DNA of 64,000 bases, taken from positions 3,758,415-3,822,414 of the forward strand of contig NC_079900.1 of NCBI RefSeq assembly GCF_024868665.1, in the 5' to 3' direction. Positions 1 through 12,200 of this stretch are shown here, in pieces. Origin of the DNA: Triplophysa rosa (lineage: Eukaryota; Chordata; Actinopteri; Cypriniformes; Nemacheilidae). The notes under the pieces are model-generated. The model worked only from the letters and a program-made list of their open reading frames with translations. It did not search any database and had not been told where the DNA came from. The position numbers were made by a program, and so were the translations under genes. Position 1 is the first letter of the stretch; each line of letters starts with the position of its first letter.

Positions 1-61
1 TATCAAAGTATATCTAATATCAAAGGAAAATGCTGATTATAAGTGCATTACATGTACCATG

Positions 62-331
62 TACACTCTTAAAATAAAGGTGCTTAAAAGGTTCTTCACA
101 GCGATGCCATAGAAGAACCATTTTTGGTTCCACAAAGAACCATTCAGTCAAATGTTCTTTAAAGAACCATCTCTTTCTTACCTTTTTATAATGTAAAGAA
201 CCTTTTTTCGCCACAAAGAACCTTTTGTGAAACAGAAAGGTTCTTCAAATGTTGAAGGTTCTTTATTGAACCATTTACACAAAAACGGTTCTTCTATGGC
301 ATCGTGAAGCACCTTTCTTTTTAAGAGTGTA
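62..331. repeat. Palindromic MITE-like element
   Basis: The outer segments starting near 62 (TACACTCTTAAAATAAAGG) and ending near 331 (TTAAGAGTGTA) are inverted copies. Further in, the motif GATGCCATAGAAGAACC at about 103-119 is mirrored at about 286-302, so the whole unit can fold back on itself. It has no coding capacity and lies in the intron before the first visible exon of the 5' KEN gene. Family name not assigned. Confidence 0.75.
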
Positions 332-434
332 TGTTTTTGGTTTTATTACTGTAGATTGACAGTTAGATTAACATTAATTTTCACTACCTTGATTTATTTT
401 AGCAGATCCTTTAACCAGAGCGCCTTTTTTTCAG

Positions 435-1171
435 GGAGGAGGTCAGAAAGGGTGTTCATAAAGCAGTGGGTGATGATGTAGCAAAACTTAAGACCTTGTG
501 TGACACTGCAAAGAAATACAGTGTGAAGAAAAGCTTTTCGACTTGGAAAACTGATGTAAGTAAACGCATCAAACAGCAAACTTGCCAAAACACTAGAGAT
601 GAGTTTTCCTCTCCCTGTTCAAACCATTGTATATCAAAATTATATTGTTATTAAATAAAATGTTAGATAACATTTGCCAGCGAACAATGGTCAAGTTTGT
701 AAATACCTCTTGTTTTTAACACTGAACATGAACATCTGCAGTTACTGAAAAGTGGATGTATTTGCAGCTTTCGCAGATATGGACATCACCCAAAGACATC
801 AACCAAAGGGCACCGGAGGACTTACTTGTCCTGTTTCGTTTTATGCGTAACAAACTGGTGCATGAGTAAGTGATGTGGAGTTGGTCTCTGAATTTAGATC
901 CTAGAAGTTATTTGAAGCTCATCCTAAGAAATGGCGTTTGTCTTATACAATACTGCCAAAACCTCTCATAATTATGACATACAGATATGATTTTGAGGAA
1001 TTAATCACTGCTTGACCTATACTTTATTGTTGCAATTAAATTAAATCTCACACTTTTGTTTCCTATCCCAACAGAAAACTTCGATTTGATGAGAAGAAAT
1101 TGCTCAATCAATTCCCAGATTTCTTTATAAGTTTACACAGGCTGGCTAAAGAGCTGAGCTGGGATTACTGA
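435..1171 (+). CDS. IRE1/RNase L-like KEN endoribonuclease domain, 3' end of a tandem paralogue (partial)
   Basis: Three coding exons are visible: 435-555, 768-865 and 1075-1171 (TGA at 1169-1171), each with AG/GT borders and the same intron phases as the last three exons of the complete gene at 9264-15666. They encode the C-terminal half of a KEN ribonuclease domain: a VGDDVAKLKTLCDTAKKY helix, then FSTWKTD, then the RNKLVHE segment, then FPDFFISLHRLAKELSW. The R-N-K-x-x-H pattern matches the catalytic helix of IRE1 (Asn906 and His910 in human IRE1 alpha, known from the family), so ribonuclease activity is not obviously lost. The kinase half and any N-terminal domain lie upstream of the window. 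By homology with its neighbour it probably also carries a kinase, and perhaps a pyrin domain, but that is inference. It ends two residues after the conserved LSW, earlier than its neighbour. Confidence 0.85.
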
Positions 1172-1242
1172 AGCTGCATAGTCTTCATTTCTTTTTTTGG
1201 GAGCAGGACATTTTAGGATCTGAGTTTCTTAAAAGTCACTGC

Positions 1243-1841
1243 TGTCATGGCTCTGCTTCCTTAGTCATGTTTTTCTTGGTCCTGTAGCAGAGCCATGGCA
1301 AAGCCTTAGGTTTTATGTGAGAAGACCATGAGATGTTTGTTTTTTGACATCTCATTTGTTTTCTCAGGTCTTGTCATTGGCCCCGCCCCTCTCGTTTCCT
1401 GTATTGTCTCCCTCTTGTGTCTTATGTTCTACACCTGCCCCTGCTCGTTATCCGTCGTTTGTCTCTCCCTTTATATTCCCTCATGTTTCTTTGTCTTGTG
1501 CTGTTGGATTGTCTCATGTGCCTGTGTTCGTGTAGTCAAGTGTTTGAGAGATTCTGTCCTGTTTAATTCTCATTGTTGTGAGAATTTTCTGTGTGTGCTT
1601 CTTCTGTGCCTTGGATTATTTTCATTTTGTCATAGTAAGTCAGTTAGTTTATTTCCAGTGTTCTGTAGTTAGTCCAGTCAGTTTAGTGTGCCTGTCTAGT
1701 CTGTTTATTATTTATCCTCAGTGTTTTACCCCCTTGTGGGTTTTTGTTTTGTGTTTCTTGTTAAGAAATAAAGCTTTGTGTTAACCCCTTCACTGCCGTT
1801 GCCTGCATCTGGGTTCTTCATCCACGCTCAACCGTGACACA
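1243..1841 (+). mobile_element. Non-autonomous dispersed element (TGTCATGG...TGACAC type)
   Basis: A pyrimidine-rich unit starts TGTCATGGCTCTGC and ends near CCGTGACAC. It includes a segment ending in AATAAAG, then GTTAACCCCTTCACTGCC. A second, inverted copy with the same start (ATGTCATGGTTCTGCCCC), the same GTTAACCCCTTAC block and the same end (TTGACAC) lies at about 55337-55855. The long cysteine-rich reading frames inside are composition artefacts. Family not identified. Confidence 0.6.
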
Positions 1842-2144
1842 CTGCGGCAAGTTTGTTCTTCCGAAGCGCCTTCTTTGTTCTCATCATTTAAACGTTAACG
1901 GTCATTTCTTTTTACCTCACTGCCTGATTTTACTTTAGCGGTTTATTAATATTCTTTTCTTTACTTTATACCTTACAGATGTGAGAGTAAACATATTTTA
2001 GTGATTTTCGATCGATTTGGCTCGTTTAAATGAACGGACCCTGATGTTTGTGATTGTGACTAAAGCTTTTGATTGTTGTTTCTAAAAACGGACAACCTGC
2101 TAAACTTATGTGGTAAGACAAGAATATAATGTTAATTATTTTTT
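1842..2144. other. Intergenic, nothing recognised
   Basis: AT-rich unique-looking sequence between two repeats. No splice-bounded exon or RNA gene was seen on either strand. Confidence 0.5.
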
Positions 2145-2145
2145 T

Positions 2146-2663
2146 ACATTTATATAGCGCTTTTCTGGGCACTCAAAGCGTTTTACATGGAAGGGGAATC
2201 TCCTCAACCACCACCAATGTGCAGCATTCACCTGGATGATGCGACGGCGCCAGAACGCCCACCACACACCATCTTATTGGTGGAGAAGAGACAGAGTTAC
2301 GAAGCCAGTTAGTACATATGGGGATGATTAGGAGGCCATGATGTATATAGGCGAATGGGAGAATTTGGCCAGGATGCACCCCTTCTCTTATTCGAAGGAC
2401 ATCCTGGGATTTTTAATGACCACAGAGAGTCAGGACCTCGGTTTAACGTCTCATCCGAAGGACGGTGCTTTTTGACAGTGTAGTGTCCCCATCACTATAT
2501 TAGGACCCACACAGACCACAGGATGAGCACCCCCTGCTGGCCTCACTATCACCTCTTCCAGCAGCAACCTAGTTTTCCCAGCAGGTCTCCCATCCAGGTA
2601 CTGACCAGGCTCAGCCCTGCTTAGCTCCAGTGGGCAACCAGTCTTGAGCTACAGGGTGATAAA
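2146..2663 (-). mobile_element. SINE3-like element with 5S rRNA-derived head
   Basis: Read on the minus strand, the unit begins with a degenerate 5S rRNA promoter region (GGAGCTAAGCAGGG, then GTACCTGGATGGGAGACC at about 2587-2604). It continues through a body with GACGTTAAACCGAGGTCCTG and finishes with the tail AAAAGCGCTATATAAATGTA near 2146. This is the layout of the fish 5S-derived SINE3 family. It is a retroposon, not a 5S gene: the head is diverged and followed by SINE body. Confidence 0.85.
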
Positions 2664-2939
2664 CCTAAACATCATTTTTTTTTTATCTCTGTCAATAAAT
2701 ATCTGCTTTAAATCCTCTATAGTGTGTTGAAGACTTTGATTATTTATGTCTACTGTATAAATAAAATATATGATTGTGTTTTATAATCGTTATACTGTGT
2801 TTTATACTTATTTGAATAGAGAATTACTCCAATTATGCAGAAATTTTTATCTTTAACGCACAGATTAAATCACAAATTAATTTAATCCTCCATGTGAGGT
2901 ATGATAATTGTTTAAATTAAATAAATAAAAAAGATTTTA

Positions 2940-3190
2940 ACAACGTGACTGTTTGGTCTTTAGGACGTGCTCATCACGTCCCAGAAACGTTATTTGGTAT
3001 GTCGCTGCGACGAATATGGTATGTTCCAGGTATGTCTTCAGGAGGTAATCACCATGTCCCAACCAGGTCCAATGTTACGTCGTCAGGACGAATATGGGAA
3101 TCACAAAGTTACGTCGCTGGAACGTTATTATGGTACGTCGTGGCAACGAATATGGTCCGGTCCAGGTACGTCGTCACAACGTAACTGTGT
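2940..3190. repeat. Degenerate tandem repeat with ACGTCGT/AACGAATATGG motifs
   Basis: Units of roughly 60-90 bases repeat imperfectly. ACGAATATGG occurs three times (from 3009, 3099 and 3147), always preceded by TACGTCGT-like or ATGTCGCT-like blocks and followed by CCAGGTAYGTC-like sequence. The CpG-rich motif stands out from the AT-rich surroundings. It looks like a decayed minisatellite. The overlapping reading frames are by-products of the periodicity. Confidence 0.55.
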
Positions 3191-4335
3191 TAGCTGGGAA
3201 TGTATTGCATATTATGCATCCTTCCTAGTCAAATTAAACACACAAAACTGATTAATATTGCCTCTCTAACACTCATCAGACAAAATTTTATACATTTAAT
3301 CATTAAGTAATTAGTGCATTTATTGTGTTGGTATTTAGTGAAATTTGTTGCAAATACAGCTGCTTCCACTGTCTCTTCCGCTTAAACCCATTCAAACAGA
3401 CTGACAGTTTGGAACTATTGGGAGGCGGGATCTCCATATGAAGATCAACGTGTGTCGCAACTCTGTTTTTCAACGGCTCTGGGTCTGTGCAACGCCTTTC
3501 CTTTGTCGCTGTTTGACTTCCGCTCCACATTTAATGCAGAGTTAAGCCGCGTCTCATACTCTAAGGTAAAATACTTCTGTAATTTCATATAAACATAAGA
3601 TAAGTACTTATATATATATTCGACACAGTACAGCATATGATACACAGTTATATGTTTTTACGTTTCTTTGCCATTTTAGGAATAGATCGTGACCTCGAAC
3701 CTGGTTTTACTTCACTTTTATGCAGGCAATAATTTTCTAAGTAGGTGTTTTGTAGCAATTTCTATGTATTATTCACATTTACAATATCGGTCAAACGTTT
3801 AGTTTAACTTAACTGAAATCTATTATATGTTTTATATAATGCAGTGAACTTATGCAAAACCACTGGTAGAGTAAAGGCTGCTTTATGCTCGACGCTTCCG
3901 CAAGTAATTTATTTTTACTTTTTAGGCTTCCGCAAATTCGCTTGGGTGCGCGCGGCAAACGTGACTTCGTCGCGGTGTTGGCGGATGTTCGCTTTGCTTT
4001 CTGCACTGCGCGGCAGTGTGCACGGCTTTTTTTGTAACTGCGCGCGCGGCAACCCATCCGAAAACGAACGAGGGGGATACGAGTCTAGCCGAGCAAGCAT
4101 GTCTTTACATGAACAATGCAGACTCTTTATCCAATACGTTTTAAATAACCTATGTGAAGTTTAATATGTTTTCCGGGGACTGTTCTGTTTCTATTACTAT
4201 AGTTTTAACAGAAACATCATATAACATCATATAACTAATGTTCCTGTAGTGAGACAATAGTAAATTTGTGGTCCCGATGATTTATACTACAAATACTAAA
4301 GTAAAATTGCTTGGTAAATTGCGCTGTTCAAGCAA
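3191..4335. other. Intergenic, no gene recognised
   Basis: A short CpG-rich patch around 3940-4090 contrasts with AT-rich flanks, but no exon with splice borders or homology was seen. The small overlapping frames on both strands do not resemble a protein family. Confidence 0.4.
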
Positions 4336-4381
4336 ACCACTTCTTTATGGAGGACCAGGAGAGCCGATTAGAAATAAAATG

Positions 4382-4523
4382 AAGAATCAATTGATCTTCT
4401 TCTTTTCATTTCGGCTGTTCCCTTCAGGGGTCGCCACAGCGAATCATCTGCCTCCATCTAGCCCTATCCCCTGCATCCTCTTCTCTCAGACCGACTACCT
4501 TCATGTCCTCGAAGAATCAATTG
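4382..4523. mobile_element. Short retroposon-like insertion with 15-bp target duplication
   Basis: The sequence GAAGAATCAATTGAT occurs at 4382-4396 and again just after 4509, bracketing a 110-base segment with the common fish motif AGGGGTCGCCACAGCGAATC. The uninterrupted counterpart in the opposite arm of the surrounding inverted repeat (around 7830-7850) has a single copy of the site, which shows that this is an insertion with a target-site duplication. Confidence 0.7.
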
Positions 4524-5049
4524 ATCAATTTAATAATTAAAACATAAAAATGTAAACAAATAAATAACTTTTTAATTGAGAAATTAATAGACTAATTTAA
4601 AATGGTTTATTAATTTGTTTTTTCAAAATGTAGTTTGAACAATAAAACATTACATAAAAAATCATTTTTAAATGTATAAATAAATAGATACATTTAAAAC
4701 TGTTTATTTAATTCATGCTTTAAAACGTAAAAAATAAAACAATAACAATTGCATTTTTTAAAAATTGCATTTTAAAAAAGCATTTGCCAAATGCTTTTCT
4801 CTCTCTATTTGCCAATTGCTTTTCTTTGTCGTTTTGCCAAATGCTTTTCTTTATCCATTTGTCAGTCGAGTAAAAAATGCCACTGGACAGTACACACGTG
4901 GGGGCAACCAATCAGCTTTCGGCTCAGGTTTAGGATACACCCCTTCTCCCATATGTCATACGAAGTAGATGTAAGGCGGAATTTCATTGGACCGCAAGAA
5001 AGACCGCCATTAAAACAGTAACGTTATACCTTGCGCCATAACTACATGC

Positions 5050-5165
5050 TCTCACTAAATCCTTGGCGTTTCGAGTCAGATCCGTGGGCGTGGCTTTTTG
5101 GTTTTGACTAAATCCTTGGTGTTTCAAGTCTTACAAAACCTTTACCCCAACCCCCACTTAAACAG
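5050..5165. repeat. Partial copy of the 18727-18951 MITE
   Basis: CTCACTAAATCCTTGGCGTTTC and the following GAGTCAGATCCGTGGGCGTGG...TTTACCCCAACCCCCAC match the 5' half of the complete short inverted-repeat element at 18727-18951. The 3' half is missing here. Confidence 0.7.
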
Positions 5166-5467
5166 AGATGAAATTATATACCAATATTTATCCACTTGGA
5201 CATTGTTGTCCTCATTTTACTTGTCAATTAACTTTTTTTTCCAATGTCTTGTTCTGTTCTGCGCCTCGGGATGTTTCTTTGCTCGATCCATTTGGTCATG
5301 TGACTGTCACAGAGTGAGCGGTTGACATAATAACTTGATCAAATATATTTGTTGAACTCGTTTAAAATGCTAGACAAAAATTTTAAGCGTCTTATACAAT
5401 TGTATATACTTAACGTATTATATAATTATGTTTTATTAAAAAAAAACTTCAAATAATATTCTTTATA

Positions 5468-5470
5468 AAG

Positions 5471-5505
<35 letters not shown>

Positions 5506-5507
5506 AG
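5468..5507. repeat. (GAAA)n/(GA)n microsatellite
   Basis: A run of AAAG units passes into GA dinucleotides. Confidence 0.95.
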
Positions 5508-6295
5508 GCACAAGTAAAAGTAAAGTTACACAGAGATAAACATGTTTTATTTGATATGACACCTAAAAGCAATGGACAATTGTATTCTGGGGTCACTGGT
5601 TCAGAATGAAATTGATTTGTCTGCTGCTTCTTTGCCTAACAGTTAGGTGTCACTAGTGAGCAAAGCTGAATGAAACTTCGGGTAATGAACCTTTTGATGA
5701 AGGAATAGACTGCGAAGTCTCAGTGGTTCAGGAGGCAGGCATCATTTTGCCATCACTACCATTAATAACAAGGCGTTTGTTCCATCGCATTGCATCCAGG
5801 GGCAGAATTTCTGTTTATAAATGATGTTTTATTAACAAACTTCGGGAGGAGCATGTGCAGATAATTAACCCGGCTGGCTTTCAATCACAGTAATCACCTA
5901 ACCAGCACTACACATACCAAGCAGTCCTACCTTCAGTCTCTCTATTATCTCTCGACATCCCTACTTCACACCGACTCCTCACCTTTAATCCTTTTTTCCA
6001 CCTCTGCACCGGGGATAAGCCCAGGGTTCGGGCCCACTCCGGACCTGGGGCCCTCTCCCCGGTCAAGGGGCGGGTGCTCCGAGCTTGGGAGTGATAATGA
6101 GATTGGAGCTCCCTCCCCGGGACAGCACACCAAATACACTTACCAGCCGTCCCACTTTATTATCAGCTAAGGTGAACTTGTGAATGGGTTATAGTATTTT
6201 TCTGCACTGCTCACGTGCGGTGTAATGTTAAACAGGGTGTAAATTAAAAATGGATTGCAGGAAGCTTTCCAGGCAGCATTACAATACCAACCTGA

Positions 6296-7352
6296 GAGTC
6301 CTTGAATCGCTCTCGCAGACTAGAAGAATCTAGAGTCACGAGAACCGTTTCTGTCGGGCATGTCCGATTTGTGAACCGTCGGACCGGTTGCCGGTTCGCG
6401 AATCGCTTCTTCGGACACGAACCGGTTGCAACAGCTTTCGATTCAGCAGTACACGAACCGAGCTGCTTCTTTCGGACACGTCCGATTCAGAACCGATGAT
6501 ACTGCACATGCGTGTAATTTTAAAAGCAGATAAAAAGCAAGTCAGATATTTTTATAAAACAGAGGTGTGATACTATAAAACACATTGGAAAGATGTTTAG
6601 GACTTTATTACTGCTTCATCACTGTACGTAAACCAATCTGCAGCGCCGTTTACGTTCATGCCACTGCTAGAGCGGTTCTCGCTCTTGAGTCAAGAGCCGG
6701 TTGCAACAGCTTTTGATTCAGCAGTACACGAACCGAAGAGCCGCTTCTTTCAGTCACGTCCGAGTCGGTCGTGAGTGAGAACCGATGAGCTAATGATAGT
6801 GAGCATGCGTGATTCACCGTGAGGCTACAGAACAGTGTGGACAACTGATGCTGTGCTAATGTTACGAGCGCACGTGAACCGAGGACTTAAATATATGGAG
6901 CAATCTGGCAAAGCGTAAGTTTATTTAATAACACATAAATCGTATTGAATTATGCATGGATCATATAGTTTCTGTAAAATGCTGATGAAGATGAATTATT
7001 CACTTTTTATCTTTAAGACTTAAAATGTCATAGTTTGCTGCTGCACTTCACTGTGCCTATTTGGGTGCTTTAGTTGCAAAACGTATATGTAAGAAACGTG
7101 TCAGATCATGACATGATGTGTTAACTGACAGAAGTTATGATTACTGGTTTTGGTTTATATTTGAATGTGCCGAGTGTATTTTAATCCCAGCCGGTCGGGA
7201 TGATACTAGACTTGACGCGTTTCGTCAGGGCAAGTGACGTCATTACGTCAGAGCGTAAGAGAATCAGTGAACCGGTCTTTTGAACCGGTTCATTGAAACG
7301 AACTATCCGAAAGAACCGGTTCGCAGAAAAGAGCCGGACTTCCCATCACTAG
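6296..7352. mobile_element. hAT-like non-autonomous remnant with ACCGGTTC repeats
   Basis: The ACCGGTTC motif and relatives are dense here. A block of about 85-100 bases (GGTTGCAACAGCTTTCGATT... to GAACCGATGA) at about 6422-6502 is repeated directly at about 6698-6788. The right end, GAGCCGGACTTCCCATCACT near 7331-7350, resembles termini of hAT-type fish elements. No clear left terminus or transposase was seen. It sits inside the core of the larger inverted-repeat structure. Confidence 0.5.
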
Positions 7353-7897
7353 ATGTCATGTAGTTATGGCGCGGAAGGTTTAACGTTACTGTTTTAATGG
7401 CGGTAGGTCTTTCTTGCTGTCCAATGAAATTCCGCCTTACATCTACTTTGTATGCCATATGGGAGAAGGGGTGTATCCTAAAACTGAGCCGAAAGCTGAT
7501 TGGTTGCCACCACGTGTGTACTGTCCAATGGCATTTTTTACTCTATTGACAAATGGATAAAGAAAAGCAATGGCAAATAGAGAGAGAAAAGCATTTGGCA
7601 AATGTTTTTTTAAAATGCGATTTAAAATGCACATAAAATTTTTATTGTTTAATTTTTTTACGTTTTAAAGCATGAATTAAATTCATGCTTTAAAAAAATT
7701 CTTTAACGTTTTATTGTTCAATTAAACTACATTTTAAAACACAAATGAAATAAACCATTTTAAATAAGTCTATTCATTTCTTAATTAAAAAGTTATTTAT
7801 CTGTTTACATATTTATGTTTTAATCATTAAATTGATCAATTGATTCTTCATTTTATATCTAATCGGCACTCCCGGTCCTCCATACTTCTTCTCCACG

Positions 7898-9248
7898 CTA
7901 ATACGTGCTGGTTAGTTGACTCGATAACTCTGAGTCGCCCTCTGTCGTTTCAAAGAATAGCACAACGACATGCGCGTCAAATATAAACGCCTCGTTTGTT
8001 TGCGGAGGTGCGCGTGCAGAGCGCCAAATAGGGAGCGCCGCGGTCGCGACGCACACATTTTTTCTAGGCGCCGCATCAAAATGGAAATAGTTCAACTTTA
8101 CAGAGTGCCACGTGCGCGGTCGCAGTTTTAGACGCGAAATGTGAATCAGGGCTAAACATGCATTCGGTGTCCACTCTTGACCAAGACTTCGACCTTAGTA
8201 CCATCAATCAGGATTTCCTTTTTATTACTTTTTTACTCGTGTTATTGTTGATGTGACTCATATCTTTTTGTTGTCCTAGTTCTGTTAGGTTCCACCATCA
8301 TACATTTTTTATAAGTGTGCCTACAGTATATAGAGTGGTGCAGAGATGACATGATCTTTTTGTATGCATAACCTGGAAGCGAGATAACATTTTAACACTT
8401 TCGGTTCCATCGCCCCAAAGTCAAAGGTTTTTTTTAAATGGTTTTTGGTTAAATGCCTAAAATAAGGTTTGTGGATACAAAACCTATAAATATTTTCATG
8501 TTTTAACCTATGACATAAAACACACCTGTTATAACCCACTCGTGATTTTTAAACCTTTATCGTGTCTTAAAAACGGCAGTTGCAAGTTGCTAAAATGACT
8601 TCATCCTTTGGTGGGGACGTTAGACATCATGACACATAAATTTCACAAATAATGCAACATGGACACAAATCTCTAAAAACGTGGATGGGGATTCATTCAC
8701 GGAGTAATTACTTACCAGGGAACACATTTTTAGTAAAGTAGGGGTTGTCAGAGGCTTGGTGGTGACTTCAATATCGAGTGACCTGTAGTGTTGTGTGTTT
8801 ATAGCATCATGCTAGCTTTTTACTTCTGTCAATTGTAACAAATGTTGAGTTCCTCTGTAAATATTATTTTGATAGACAAAACATGTAAGTATCATAAACC
8901 TTTGTTAATCACAGAGCTTATTTTTTGTGATCTTCTTATGGGTTTTTTCCATAGACTTTTGGTCATCTCTGCAGTACTCTATCACTTTAACATCCCAGTG
9001 CCAATGCTGTAGCACAATGTCACTTTAAAATTCCAGTGCACTCCATTTGTGTTTTAACTTAGGCCTATATGTTGTAAATTGTATATATTGTATAGTCCTA
9101 TAACTGTGTATAGAGTTCAGTCCTACAATATTACCTCGACATAAGCATTTAAGGGCACAGTTTTCCCTTGTGTTAACTCTGCAAATGACAAATAAATGTC
9201 TCTTGTCATTTCGTAACTTTTGTCATTTTGTAAATTTGTAACACACAG
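7898..9248. other. Intergenic region upstream of the PYD-kinase-KEN gene
   Basis: No coding exon recognised. A segment at about 8960-9220 ending in CAAATGACAAATAAATGTCTC resembles a retroposon 3' tail and polyadenylation site, but I cannot assign it. An acceptor-like CACACAG ends at 9248, so the start-codon exon of the next gene may follow a further noncoding exon lying in this stretch. Confidence 0.4.
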
Positions 9249-9263
9249 GAGTAAAGAGAAACA

Positions 9264-12200
9264 ATGGTAGATCAGGGTAAGTTTTATTCACTGAACCATT
9301 ACACAACATGTAATGTTAATTTGTAGTTAAATTGTACTACTACTACTACTACTAGTAATAAATATAGCTGCAAGCAGCAATTACGGGGTCAAGCCCAGCA
9401 ATTGCCCAAAGGGAAATATTGTGGACATGTCAGATGATCAGATTTTGAAAACCAAGTTTAAAAACAGGGAAATGCACTTAGGACACAATAAAATTGCTTA
9501 TAACGTTTGACCACTAGGTGGTGCTGACACCAAATTTTTATGAGGCAGACAACATGTGCCAGTAATGATACTTACGTGTCAATACACAAAAGTGTCGCGA
9601 AGATACAGCTACATGACCTTAGAAGTCATTGACACAAGAATCGCTTGACCAATAAAAAAGCTTTTGAATTTTTTTATTTAGGGATCTCTCTAGAAGCCAT
9701 ATACCAAATTCAGTGCAAACCAGACAGGTTTTGTAGGAGTTTGAAAAAGTGTGTTTTCTATATAATTCAATATAATGGACAGGAAGTATGGTTGAATATG
9801 ACAATTTTGATATCAATGAACTCGGCTTGAGCCAATAAATATACTAATGTGAATCCTATAACATTATGTTGATTTCCTCACGTTACAAGCATTTTAATAC
9901 ATTTCGTTATATCTCTTGACCACTAGGGGGTGCTAGCTTGTAACTTTAAAGGTCCTATCAGAACTTGACCGTGATGAACCTTACGAAGTTTTGTAGCATT
10001 TCACCATTGCATTTGTAAATACTGCATTTTACAACAAAATTCCAAATGGGCGACGCCCAGACCAAGCAACATTGGGTATTAATTGACTCGCATGACTCAA
10101 AGAACCAAATGAGACCAAAAGTTTTCAAGTTATAAGCAAAATAGCCATCTTTATATCTCTGGACCACTAGGTGGCACTGTGCCGAAAATGTGTATGTCGA
10201 GTATCTTCATAAGGGCAAACTTCATGACTTACTTTAGGAGTTAAATAAAGTTTTAAATGAATGCATATAGAGTTGCCAAAATTGGAAATGGGTCAGATCT
10301 GCATCCAGCAGCAGCTGCTGTGACTCCTGTCAGTAATGTTTATCAAAGAACAAAAGAAAATAATAATTCAATGTGTTTGTAGCTTTAATGAGATTTCTTG
10401 TGTATTTAATGTAGAATTTTGTAAGTCGCTTTGGATAAAAGCGTCTGCTACATGACTAAATGTAAATGTAAATTTAGCGGCGAAGACTGTAAAGTGTTTG
10501 ATAACCTTCAATTTCTGTATATTTCCTATCTGTTAGATAGGTAGGAAAGGCATAGAAAAATAAAAGTTTTTTTTAAAGACTAATACATTTTAAAATTGAT
10601 AACTCTCCATTATACTATAGGCTATAATTAATGTAAAAATTAAGAAAAAATTGCATACATAAAAAGTTGCGATTTTATTTAAAAATATATATATTTTATG
10701 GTTATTATTTTAATGGATTGACAACACTAACTGTTATGAATGAATATATGAATAGAAAATCCAGATTTCATTTTACCTTGCTTATAAAGCAAAAGAATCT
10801 TAAAGCTCAAGTTGTAAAAAAACCTGAGATTGTAATTGTGATGATTTAATGTTGAAATACACAAAACAGCATGATGCTGAATTATTGACATGCATTCGAC
10901 CCTACAGGACTAGACTAGACTCGCCGAGGCTCATATAACCAATAACAGCTAATGAGTCATTCTTGTAATGCACATCAATTTCTAACAAATTTATTTACAT
11001 TAAATAAATAATCCCAAATATAGTATGTTGCACCCTGAGCCAAACATGCATCAGCAGATTAAAAATCCCTTTGTTAAGAAAGTTTTTTTTTAGTGTCTCA
11101 TACTTCATTATCTGCTGCAGGTGAAAGATCTGTGCATCTGATTCTTCTGGAGTGCCTGGATGATCTGAAGTCAGAGGATCTCATAATATTCACATGGCAT
11201 TTGACTTCAGAAAGTAATTATGGCAAAATCTCCAAAAGCAAGCTAGAGAATAAAGCGAGGTGTGATATTGTGAGTTGTATGATTGAACAATATAAAGAGG
11301 ACGGTGCTGCAGAAGTCACTCAGTTGATTTTGAAGACAATGAAACAAAACAATCTTGCAAAAAAACTGCAGGAAGAGCTCAACGTGAGAGGTAAAGATGA
11401 ATGTTTCTACAGCACACTATAACCGCACAGACAACTTTCCCCTGATACTCATTTACATACAGTATATTCAGAATGATTGATGTAAATATTACAACCTCAC
11501 AGCTCTGTTTTATTTTCTACAGATTAATAAACCATGATGAGTCACAAAAAGCTGATTTGCCCTATAAAAATGTATTTGAATTGAAGAGTTGTGCAAGGAC
11601 AACCTCTCCTATGTAACCACATAAATAAATAAACAGAGTTGCTCTAAAATGACCAAATTTGTCTGCATCACCTAAAAGTACAAAGAGAAAAGCAGATTTT
11701 CAAAGCATTTATCTTAGTGATAGTTCACCCAAAAATGAAAATTCTGTCATCATGTACTTAATCTTTTGTCATTTCCAAACTGTATGACTTTCTTTCTTCT
11801 GCAGAACACAAAGAAATTTGTTTATATGTTTATTGTGAAAATGGTCTCATTTTACCCTTCTTTAAATCCCTGTATATTAATGAGCCAGGAAGGGTCGTAA
11901 CAGTGAACATACAATCAAAGTCAATGGGTACCATCGGTTTTTGGTAACCAGCATTCTTCAAAATATCTTCTTTTGTGTTCTGCAGAAGTCAGCAGGTTTG
12001 ACGTGGCAAGAGGGTGAATAAATGATGACAAAATTGTCATTTTTGGGTGAACTATCACTTTAAAGCGATAGTTCAGCCCGGAATTAAAATTGTTGTTTAT
12101 TTGTGCCTCATATATGGACGTAAGTGGGAGCACATAATATATCCAACACAAGCATGATCCCGCGGCTCCTGGTGACATGTTGACATCTTGTGAAGCAAAT

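Larger units (their letters stand above)
4340..7897. mobile_element. Large element with ~0.5-0.7 kb inverted terminal arms
   Basis: The left arm (about 4340-5049) and right arm (about 7359-7897) are diverged inverted copies. TATGGAGGACCAGGAGAGCC on the left pairs with the complement of GGCACTCCCGGTCCTCCATA on the right. The CATTTGCCAAATGC repeats, the GGGAGAAGGGGTGTATCCTA block and the GCGCCATAACTACATG inner edges also pair. No transposase was seen in the 2.3 kb core, which is filled with other repeats, so this is a non-autonomous or foldback DNA element that later received insertions. Confidence 0.65.

Noticed and set aside
1328..1784. Cysteine/serine-rich ORFs (up to 114 codons)
   Set aside because: They lie inside a dispersed pyrimidine-rich element, with low-complexity composition and no homology.
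2580..2650. 5S rRNA gene on the minus strand
   Set aside because: Only a diverged 5S-like head is present, and it continues directly into SINE body and tail, so it is a SINE3-type retroposon.
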